Assembly: GCF_001983105.1 (NCBI RefSeq) | Contig: NZ_MOMC01000024.1 | Coordinates: 1 to 6,023 of the forward strand | From: Pseudofrankia asymbiotica | GTDB lineage: Bacteria; Actinomycetota; Actinomycetes; Frankiales; Frankiaceae | Length of the DNA: 6,023 bases | Reading direction: 5' to 3' | Shown: in pieces, positions 1-5,045 of the stretch | How the letters are laid out: every line of letters starts with the position of its first letter | How positions within the stretch are numbered: position 1 is the stretch's first letter | Position numbers and translations under genes: made by a program | Notes under the pieces: model-generated | The model's database searches: none | Seen by the model: the letters and a program-made list of their open reading frames with translations, nothing else | What the model was told of the DNA's origin: nothing

Positions 1-95
1 GCGCCGTATCCGTTCGCGGCGCCGTATCCGTTCGCGGCGCCGTATCCGTTCGCGGCGCCGTATCCGTTCGCGGCGCCGTATCCGTTCGCGGCGCC
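1..95. repeat. 18-bp tandem repeat, five perfect copies plus a partial one
   Basis: The unit GCGCCGTATCCGTTCGCG occurs five times with no mismatch at 1-90, followed by the partial GCGCC at 91-95. It may continue left of the window. The unit is a multiple of three and encodes AANGYG in the minus-strand gene, so copy-number change keeps the frame. Perfect identity at synonymous sites points to recent expansion or ongoing homogenisation. Confidence 0.95.
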
Positions 96-584
96 ACGAC
101 CGTGTGACGCGTCGAATCCGTTCGAAGCGTCGAAAGCGCCGGGGGCGCCGAACCCGTTATGCCCGCCCGGTGCCGCCGGTGCCTGCCCGAAGGCGGCGCG
201 CGACGGCGGGTACCGCCCGTCCGGGGCGCCGCCAGGCACGGCCGGGCCGGGACCGGCCGGCGCGCCGTACCGCGGGTTCTCTCCGCCGGGCGGTGGAACC
301 GGTGGGGGCGGTGGGGGCTGGCCCGGCATGCCCACGCCCGGCAGGCGCCCGGCCGGCCGGGTCCCCGGAGGGCCGCCGGCACCATACGCGCCGGCACCGC
401 CGACGCCTCGCTCACCGATGGGCTCGCCGGCGGCGGCCCGGCCCAGGTATCCGTCGGCGAAGGGAAGCGCCGTGGGGTCGAGACGGTTCGCGCCCGCGGG
501 CGCCCTGGCGACGTCCACGCGCGGCTGACCGGCGTACCGCGAGGGATACCCGTCGCCGGCGTCGATGTCCGCGTCGCTCCTCAT
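1..584 (-). CDS. Gly/Pro/Ala-rich repeat protein, N-terminal 194 codons (partial, runs off left edge)
   Basis: I do not recognise the family. The minus-strand frame starting at the ATG at 584-582 stays open to the window edge, so the 3' end is outside. Codon third positions are nearly all G or C, as in the neighbouring real genes. The visible protein is low complexity and probably disordered: an acidic start (MRSDADIDAGDGY), a Gly/Ala/Arg stretch, a proline run (P90-95, V96, P97-99), then Gly/Ala/Pro with Tyr and Phe. From about residue 165 a six-residue unit AANGYG repeats to the edge, preceded by degenerate copies (FDASNG, FDASHG). There is no signal peptide or membrane segment in the visible part. 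A GTG at 620-618 in the same frame is an alternative start, directly after an in-frame TGA at 623-621; neither start has a strong ribosome binding site. It is probably the N-terminal tail of a larger protein whose domain lies outside the window. Confidence 0.72.
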   Translation of the reverse strand, partial: MRSDADIDAGDGYPSRYAGQPRVDVARAPAGANRLDPTALPFADGYLGRAAAGEPIGERGVGGAGAYGAGGPPGTRPAGRLPGVGMPGQPPPPPPVPPPGGENPRYGAPAGPGPAVPGGAPDGRYPPSRAAFGQAPAAPGGHNGFGAPGAFDASNGFDASHGRGAANGYGAANGYGAANGYGAANGYGAANGYG

Positions 585-620
585 GATCCCGCCCGGTCCG
601 CCCCGCCATGGGCGGGACAC

Positions 621-937
621 TCACGATCCGGCCTGGCGCCCGTTCGGTCCACAGGAACCCCTTCCGTCGGGGGCTCGACACACCGAGGACTAGAACACCG
701 GTGGGCTAGCCCATGGCGCGGAAATGGCCAAAGATCACTATAAGCACCCACCCCATAGTCCCATGCCACACTCTGGCGGGCCTACCCGAGGGGCTTAGCG
801 CGCCGCGGCCTCGACCGCGACTTCTTCTTGTCCCGCCGCCAGTACCCTCTCACGGCTCACCCATGCCCACCTGTCCGTGGAGATCGCCACCGGCTCGCCC
901 CACGCCAACGCCGAACCACAGCGCGGCGGGCGCACGT
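621..937. other. Gene-free stretch between the repeat-protein gene and larC
   Basis: No frame here shows the G/C-biased third positions of the real genes. It holds a 12-bp perfect palindrome (702-713), an A/T-richer patch around 724-760 with TATAAG on the plus strand and TATAGT on the minus strand, and a short inverted repeat ACTAT/ATAGT (737-741 and 755-759). The promoter of the leftward gene at 584 is expected here. A minus-strand pair TTGGCC and TAGCCC separated by 17 nt (near 729-724 and 706-701) is a weak candidate, with its second hexamer inside the palindrome. I see no RNA gene or terminator with confidence. Confidence 0.5.
702..713. promoter_or_regulatory. 12-bp perfect palindrome, possible operator
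   Basis: TGGGCTAGCCCA reads the same on both strands. It lies in non-coding DNA about 120 bp upstream of the leftward gene's ATG at 584 and overlaps a weak candidate minus-strand promoter. A dimeric regulator could bind it, but no known operator consensus is recognised and chance is possible. Confidence 0.25.
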
Positions 938-940
938 TCA

Positions 941-997
941 GGTCGGGGAGCGCCGGTCAGGTCGGGGAGCGCCGGTCAGGTCGGGGAGCGCCGGTCA
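941..997 (-). repeat. 19-bp tandem repeat, three perfect copies starting at the larC stop codon
   Basis: Read on the minus strand, the unit TGACCGGCGCTCCCCGACC occurs three times without mismatch (997-979, 978-960, 959-941), and a fourth TGA follows at 940-938. The first TGA is the larC stop codon, and the CCGACC just before it matches the end of the unit. Because 19 is not a multiple of three, successive TGAs fall in all three frames. No long hairpin is evident within the unit, so this is not an obvious intrinsic terminator. Confidence 0.93.
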
Positions 998-2593
998 GGT
1001 CGGTGCGGGGCCACCGTCGGCGGGCGCGGAGACATCCGACCACTCGCCGCGGTGCGCGAGCGCGTTCGCCGCCGCGAGCACCCGGCGGGCCGGCCAGCCG
1101 AGCCGGTCCGCGACCAGCGCCACGTCCTCCCACTCAGGCTGGGCCACGCCTCCGGCACCCTGGTTCCCGGCGCTCCGGCTTCCGGCGTCTTGGCCACCGG
1201 TGTCTTGACTCCCGGCCCCGTGGTCGCCGGCGCGAGCGCTGGGGAGACCGGGCGAGACCTTGACCCGGATCGCGTGGCCGGCGACCTCGACGACACGCAC
1301 GCCGCGGGCCAGGGCGTGCTTGCGCACCGCCGTCTCACGCAGCCCCAGGGTCGAGGTGTGCGCGAAGACGGCGGCCCGCACGGCGGGCGCCGCCGCGACT
1401 GGCACCAGCGCGCGCAGGGTGTGCGCCGGGCGGCCCTTCTTCATCAGGATCGGGGTGAGCCACGCGTCCACGGCGCCTGCCGCGAGCAGCGCCGCGAGCA
1501 CCGACGGCCAGACCCGCGGGTCGAGATCGTCGACGTTGGCCTCGAGCACCAGTTCGTCGGTCGCGACGAGATCACCCGGTTCGCCGGGTCGGCCTGACTC
1601 GGCCAGTCCCCAGGGTCCGCTGTGGTCGGCTATCCCGGCGGCCTGGTCCGCCATCTCCGGCGCGGGAGGGGCGGGACTTTCATGATCGCGTCCGTGCGAG
1701 TGGCCATCATGCGAATGGCCGCCATGTGAGTGGCCGCCATGTGAGTGGCCGCCATGATCGTGATCACCGCGCGAGTGGCCGTCATGCGCCCGACCGGTGG
1801 ATGGCGGCACCACGGGCGCGCCGGAGGAGCCACCGCCCTGCCGGCCACGGCCGCCGTCCGCGTTCTCGAGCGCCTCTCCGACCACGACGCGGACGATGTT
1901 GGGGCGGCCGGGCAGGTCCCGGGTGCCGGCCCCCGCGCCGACGGCGGTGACGCGCAGCGGCGGCAGCTGGCCGTAGCCGGTCGCCGCCGTGACGACGATC
2001 GCGGCGCCGGTCGGCGTGCACAGCTCGACCTGGGCCGGGCCACCGGCGGCCGGCGCGCCGGCGGCTCGCAGCAGCTCCAGCACGGCCGGCACGGGAACCG
2101 GCAGCACGCCGTGCGCTGTCATCGCCCGCCCCCCGCCGAGCGCTACCGGCGTGGCCACCAGCTCGTCCAGCGCGAGGTGGGCGAGGCCGGCGCTGGCACC
2201 CACCACGTCGGCGATGGCGTCCAGCGCGCCGACCTCGTGGAAGTGGACCTCGTCCGGCGCGATGCCATGCACCCGCGCCTCGGCCGCCGCGAGCGCGGCG
2301 AAGATGGCCGTCGCGCGGTCCCTCACCGGCTCTGCCAGGGGCGCGCCGGCGAGCAGCGCGCGGATGTCCGCCCAGGTGCGGACGGCGTCGCCCGCGGGCG
2401 CGACGACGTCGACCTTGGTCGCGGCGAGGCCCGCGCGCCGTACCTGGCGGACCTCGAACCGGACGGGCAACCCGAGCGTGTCGACGGCGGTGGCGATGAC
2501 GTCGAGCGGCACCCCGGCGCCGACCAGGGCGCCCAGCAGCATGTCGCCGCTCGCGCCGCAGGACAGGTCCAGCCAGCCAACCCGTCGCGTCAC
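995..2593 (-). CDS. larC: LarC, nickel-pincer cofactor biosynthesis nickel insertase (DUF111 family), with His-rich linker
   Basis: LarC is the CTP-dependent cyclometallase that inserts nickel into the thiolated pyridinium mononucleotide, the last step of NPN cofactor synthesis; it is expected in the cytoplasm. The 532-residue product shows the family signatures: WLDLSCGASGDMLLGAL (7-23), VHFHEVGALDAIADVVG (116-132), HGVLPVPVPAVLELL (161-175), ELCTPTGAA (190-198), then the C-terminal domain with LEANVDDLDPRVWP (350-363), LMKKGRPAHTL (383-393) and PEWED (486-490). It is longer than the roughly 400-residue family norm because of a linker (about 244-343) with 13 His in residues 270-304, and a Gly/Ala/Asp/Gln-rich insert at about 449-485. 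In Lactobacillus plantarum larC is split and joined by ribosomal frameshifting; here it is one frame. The GTG start overlaps the larB stop (GTGA) and lacks a clear ribosome binding site, consistent with coupling. It ends inside a 19-bp repeat array. Confidence 0.95.
   Translation of the reverse strand: MTRRVGWLDLSCGASGDMLLGALVGAGVPLDVIATAVDTLGLPVRFEVRQVRRAGLAATKVDVVAPAGDAVRTWADIRALLAGAPLAEPVRDRATAIFAALAAAEARVHGIAPDEVHFHEVGALDAIADVVGASAGLAHLALDELVATPVALGGGRAMTAHGVLPVPVPAVLELLRAAGAPAAGGPAQVELCTPTGAAIVVTAATGYGQLPPLRVTAVGAGAGTRDLPGRPNIVRVVVGEALENADGGRGRQGGGSSGAPVVPPSTGRAHDGHSRGDHDHGGHSHGGHSHGGHSHDGHSHGRDHESPAPPAPEMADQAAGIADHSGPWGLAESGRPGEPGDLVATDELVLEANVDDLDPRVWPSVLAALLAAGAVDAWLTPILMKKGRPAHTLRALVPVAAAPAVRAAVFAHTSTLGLRETAVRKHALARGVRVVEVAGHAIRVKVSPGLPSARAGDHGAGSQDTGGQDAGSRSAGNQGAGGVAQPEWEDVALVADRLGWPARRVLAAANALAHRGEWSDVSAPADGGPAPT
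1682..1786 (-). repeat. 15-bp repeats encoding the His-rich segment of LarC
   Basis: Near-identical 15-bp units with core GTGAGTGGCCGCCAT (plus strand) lie at 1696-1710, 1711-1725, 1726-1740, 1741-1755 and 1771-1785, with a divergent unit at 1756-1770. On the minus strand they encode GGHSH-type pentapeptides, giving 13 histidines in residues 270-304 of LarC. The period keeps the reading frame. His-rich runs of this kind bind nickel or zinc in other metallochaperones such as HypB and UreE; that role here is inferred. Confidence 0.85.
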
Positions 2594-3507
2594 CGCGGTC
2601 CGACCGTGCCCGCCGGCACCGGGGCGGCGGCGACCGTGCCCCCCGGCTCGCTACCGCCGGCGGCGGCCTCGACGCCGGCGGCCTCAGCGGAGGCGCCAGC
2701 GGTGACAACGTTCGCGGCGCGGGCGATGGCGGCGGCGCGGGCGACGCGCGCGGCGAACAGACCGGCGCCGAAACCGTTGTCGATGTTGCAGACGGCGATC
2801 CCCGGCGCGCATGCGGTCAGCATCCCGAGCAACGCCGCGATCCCGCCGAACGCGGCGCCGTACCCGACGCTGGTGGGCACGGCGATGAGTGGCACCCCGA
2901 CCAGGCCGCCGATGACGCTGGGCAGTGCGCCCTCCATCCCGGCGACCACCACGAGGCAGTCGACGCTCGCGAGCACGTCGCGCACCGCGAGCAGCCGGTG
3001 CAGCCCGGCCACGCCGACGTCGCGCAGCGTCTCGACGCCCGCGCCGCTGGCCGCCGCCGTCAGGGCGGCCTCGTCGGCGACCGGCGCGTCGGAGGTGCCC
3101 GCGCAGACGACGACGACCCGGCCGCGCGCCGGCGGCAGCTGGCCGACGGCGACGGTCGTGAGCGGGCGGGCCGGGTCGGTCGCCGTGGCGTCCGGCCAGC
3201 GGGCGAGCAGGGCGTCGACCGTCTCCCTGCCGGCCCTGGTGACCAGGGTCGGGCGGCCGTCGCCGCTCGCCGCGCGCAGCGCGGTCACGATCCCCACCGT
3301 CTCGGCCGCCGTCTTGCCGGCCGCGTAGACGACCTCCGGGTCGCCGGTACGCACGCCGCGGTGGGTGTCGACCCGCGCGTACCCAAGGTCGACGAAACCC
3401 GCGCCGTCGCCGAGCGGCCCGGCCGCGAGCCGGGCCATCGCCTCGTCCGTGTCGACCCGGCCGGCGGCCACCTCGGTCAACAGGGTTCGCAGCTGCTCTG
3501 TGTCCAT
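2590..3507 (-). CDS. larB: LarB, NaAD carboxylase/hydrolase of nickel-pincer cofactor synthesis (PurE-like)
   Basis: LarB carboxylates C5 of the pyridinium ring of nicotinic acid adenine dinucleotide and hydrolyses the phosphoanhydride, giving the mononucleotide that LarE thiolates. Family motifs, numbered from the ATG at 3507 (305 residues): DPEVVYAAGKT (56-66), CAGTSDAPVADEA (135-147), DVGVAGLHRLL (163-173), AGMEGALPSVIGGLVG (189-204), VPTSVGYGAAFGG (210-222) and NIDNGFGAG (241-249). C233 in MLTACAPG probably corresponds to the catalytic cysteine (Cys221) reported for L. plantarum LarB. The last 40 or so residues are an Ala/Gly/Pro tail beyond the domain. The start chosen is ATG 3507: a full GGAGGTGA lies 11 nt upstream, whereas the longer option, GTG at 3522, sits inside that site and would have none. 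The stop overlaps the larC start by four bases. It is divergent from the osmoprotectant-binding protein gene. Confidence 0.94.
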   Translation of the reverse strand: MDTEQLRTLLTEVAAGRVDTDEAMARLAAGPLGDGAGFVDLGYARVDTHRGVRTGDPEVVYAAGKTAAETVGIVTALRAASGDGRPTLVTRAGRETVDALLARWPDATATDPARPLTTVAVGQLPPARGRVVVVCAGTSDAPVADEAALTAAASGAGVETLRDVGVAGLHRLLAVRDVLASVDCLVVVAGMEGALPSVIGGLVGVPLIAVPTSVGYGAAFGGIAALLGMLTACAPGIAVCNIDNGFGAGLFAARVARAAAIARAANVVTAGASAEAAGVEAAAGGSEPGGTVAAAPVPAGTVGPR

Positions 3508-3518
3508 CGGTGCCAGTC

Positions 3519-3526
3519 TCACCTCC
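3519..3526 (-). promoter_or_regulatory. Strong ribosome binding site deciding the larB start
   Basis: GGAGGTGA on the minus strand is fully complementary to the 16S rRNA anti-Shine-Dalgarno core. It lies 11 nt before ATG 3507-3505 and overlaps the alternative GTG at 3522-3520, which therefore cannot use it. This favours the ATG. Confidence 0.6.
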
Positions 3527-3686
3527 GCCGATCCGCCGGTCCGCCGCTGCCTGCTCGGCGCCCGATCGTACGTTCGCTCGCCGGCGGCCGGCGGCCGGCG
3601 GCTGGCACGGACGGGAGCTGACCGCCTGCCCTCACCCGGTGGCTACTCCTCACCACCGTTCGTCCGCGCACCGCGACCGCGCTCGC

Positions 3687-3725
3687 TTCTATTACACGAG
3701 GATTACAGTTCTGTGGTTTTACACC
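3687..3725. promoter_or_regulatory. A/T-rich island with three TTACA direct repeats, candidate shared control region
   Basis: About 38% G+C over 39 bp, against roughly 70% or more around it. It contains ATTACAC (3691-3697), ATTACAG (3702-3708) and TTTACAC (3718-3724), with start-to-start spacings of 11 and 16 bp, and an inverted pair ACAG/CTGT (3705-3708 and 3711-3714). The position between divergent genes fits an operator or promoter core. No known regulator consensus is recognised. Confidence 0.35.
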
Positions 3726-3862
3726 GGGAATAGGCAGCATCTGGTTGCGTTGCCCCGGTCTGCCGGACACCGTGATGCGGAACGTTGTGCGGCACGCTCC
3801 CACTATGACGAGTCCTGGCCAGCCACCGGCATGCCAGGCAGGGCACAGGGCGCCCCATACCC

Positions 3863-3867
3863 AGGAG
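3863..3867 (+). promoter_or_regulatory. Ribosome binding site deciding the GTG start of the substrate-binding protein
   Basis: AGGAG ends 8 nt before GTG 3876-3878. Upstream in-frame starts in the same long open frame would add a non-signal, Arg-rich leader and have no comparable site. Confidence 0.7.
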
Positions 3868-3875
3868 AGTTACCT

Positions 3876-4907
3876 GTGGCAGAAACAACACAGTTCGCCG
3901 AAGATCCCCGGCCGCGGCGCCGCGGCCGCCCACGCCTGGGCCGGCTTCTCGGCCGCGGCATCGGGCCACGCGCTGTCGGCGTCGCGGCCGTGCTCGCGGT
4001 CACCCTCGGCGCGGCCGCCTGCGGCGGCTCCGACGACTCCGGGCCGACCAGCTCCGGCAGCACCACCGGTGCCCCCAAGGGGACCCTGACGATCGCCGAC
4101 GCCGGCTTCACCGAGAGCAAGATCCTCGCCGACATGTACGGCGAGCTGCTCACCAAGGCCGGCTACAAGGTGGACCGCACCTCTGTGCAGAGCACCGAGA
4201 TCGCCCAGTCGTCGCTGGAGAGCGGCCAGATCGACGTCATGCCGCAGTACGTCGCCACCTACGCCGACCTGCTCAACACGCTGGTCAACGGCAAGGACGC
4301 GGCGTCGGTCTCGTCGTCGGACCTGGACGCGTCGGTCGCGGCGCTGCGCAAGCTCGCCACCGGCAAGGGCCTGACCGCGCTGGACCCGGCGGACGCCGTC
4401 GACCAGAACGCGTTCGCCGTCAGCAAGGACTTCGCGACCAAGAACAGCCTCAAGACGCTGTCGGACCTGGGCGCCAGCGGCCTCGAGGTGAAGATCGCCG
4501 CCGGTCCCGAGTGCGCCACCCGGCCGTTCTGCCAGCCTGGTCTGGAGAAGACCTACAACATCAAGGTCTCCGGCATCCTCGAGACCGGCGTCGACACGGC
4601 CCAGACGAAGTCCGCGGTCAAGGACGGCACCGATGCCCAGCTCGGCCTGGTGCTGACCACGGACGCCACCGTCGACGACTACGACCTGGTCGTGCTCGAC
4701 GACGACAAGAAGCTGCAGAACGCCGACAACCTGGTTCCGATCGTCAACACGAAGTCGCTCTCGCCGGAGATCACCGCGGCGCTGAACGCACTGGCGCCGG
4801 TGCTGACCACGGCCGACCTCGCCGACCTGAACAAGAAGGTCGACTCCGACCGGGAGCGCAGCTCCGACGTCGCCAAGGAGTACCTGAAGAGCAAGAACCT
4901 GCTGTAA
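3876..4907 (+). CDS. ProX/OpuBC/OsmF-family osmoprotectant (glycine betaine/choline-type) substrate-binding lipoprotein
   Basis: This is the extracytoplasmic solute receptor of a quaternary-amine ABC importer, expected to be lipid-anchored on the outer face of the membrane. The product has 343 residues: an unusually long Arg-rich n-region (nine Arg between 12 and 32), a hydrophobic core (33-48) and a lipobox-like LGAAAC with Cys49 as the lipidation site. A Gly/Ser/Thr linker (50-68) precedes the binding domain: ADAGFTESKILADMYGELLTKAGYKV (74-99), SLESGQIDVMPQYVATYADLL (113-133), AFAVSKDFATKNSLKTLSDL (179-198) and a C-terminal lobe ending SSDVAKEYLKSKNLL. There is no tryptophan; a tyrosine-based cage as in archaeal ProX is possible. 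The GTG start is chosen because AGGAG lies 8 nt upstream and the signal peptide then makes sense; the frame is open further upstream but without this support. No permease or ATPase genes adjoin it, so the exact substrate is unknown. Confidence 0.9.
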   Translation: MAETTQFAEDPRPRRRGRPRLGRLLGRGIGPRAVGVAAVLAVTLGAAACGGSDDSGPTSSGSTTGAPKGTLTIADAGFTESKILADMYGELLTKAGYKVDRTSVQSTEIAQSSLESGQIDVMPQYVATYADLLNTLVNGKDAASVSSSDLDASVAALRKLATGKGLTALDPADAVDQNAFAVSKDFATKNSLKTLSDLGASGLEVKIAAGPECATRPFCQPGLEKTYNIKVSGILETGVDTAQTKSAVKDGTDAQLGLVLTTDATVDDYDLVVLDDDKKLQNADNLVPIVNTKSLSPEITAALNALAPVLTTADLADLNKKVDSDRERSSDVAKEYLKSKNLL

Positions 4908-4934
4908 CACTGGTTCGCTCCGTCCGGGCGCGGA

Positions 4935-4968
4935 GGTCTCTTGCGAGCCGCCAGGCGCGCAAGGGGCC
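4935..4968 (+). terminator. Hairpin after the substrate-binding protein gene, likely terminator
   Basis: GGTCTCTTGCG (4935-4945) pairs with CGCAAGGGGCC (4958-4968): 11 pairs, including two G-U pairs that form only in the plus-strand RNA. GCC/GGC (4947-4949 and 4954-4956) extends the stem across one A/G mismatch to a four-base loop. It starts 27 nt after the TAA. There is no T-tract, as is common in high-GC actinobacteria. A smaller hairpin CCGTG/CACGG (4975-4979 and 4984-4988) follows directly. Confidence 0.6.
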
Positions 4969-5045
4969 GGAGCGCCGTGCCCGCACGGAGCGGGCCATGT
5001 CGACCTTCCCGCCCGGCCCCAGGCTTGTTCCCGTGGGAGTGAACG

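Larger units (their letters stand above)
3508..3875. other. Divergent intergenic region between larB and the substrate-binding protein gene
   Basis: Both flanking genes must be read from this stretch or from further away. It contains the larB ribosome binding site, a GGCCGGC-type run near 3580-3602, an A/T-rich island (3687-3725) with three TTACA repeats, and the AGGAG at 3863-3867 serving the plus-strand gene. Plus-strand open frames through it lack G/C-biased third positions and I take them as non-coding. I find no convincing -35/-10 pair; TATGAC near 3803 is a possible -10 without a good -35. Confidence 0.5.

Noticed and set aside
104..743. Plus-strand Arg-rich frames at 104-586 and 159-743
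   Set aside because: They lie opposite the minus-strand repeat-protein gene and its leader, with Arg/Pro/Gly composition typical of antisense readings of GC-rich DNA.
581..769. Minus-strand 62-codon frame whose TGA overlaps the ATG at 584 (ATGA)
   Set aside because: The overlap looks like translational coupling, but many codons end in T or A (TAT, AGT, GAT, CTT, TTT, TGT), unlike the real genes, and there is no ribosome binding site. Taken as non-coding leader DNA.
941..997. Possible CRISPR array
   Set aside because: The units are directly adjacent with no spacers and there are only three. The same argument excludes CRISPR for the repeats at 1-95.
713..1597. Plus-strand 294-codon frame over the intergenic region and the 3' part of larC
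   Set aside because: It is mostly antisense to larC and has no family motifs.
1682..1786. His-rich segment as a separate metal-transport or ZIP/CDF-type protein
   Set aside because: It lies in frame between the two conserved halves of LarC with no stop or start, so it is a linker within one protein.
1782..2708. Minus-strand 308-codon Arg-rich frame inside larC and larB
   Set aside because: It is an out-of-frame reading of the two genes, with extreme Arg/Ala content and no recognisable domain.
1745..3328. Plus-strand 527-codon frame opposite larC and larB
   Set aside because: It is long only because stop codons are rare in GC-rich DNA. Both minus-strand genes beneath it have clear conserved family motifs.
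3510..3875. Upstream 122-codon extension of the substrate-binding protein frame
   Set aside because: It lacks codon bias, crosses the A/T-rich island and would bury the signal peptide. AGGAG with an 8-nt spacing marks GTG 3876 as the start.
3870..4910. Minus-strand 346-codon frame antisense to the substrate-binding protein
   Set aside because: It is a mirror frame of a well-supported gene, with Val/Arg/Gly-rich composition and no motif.
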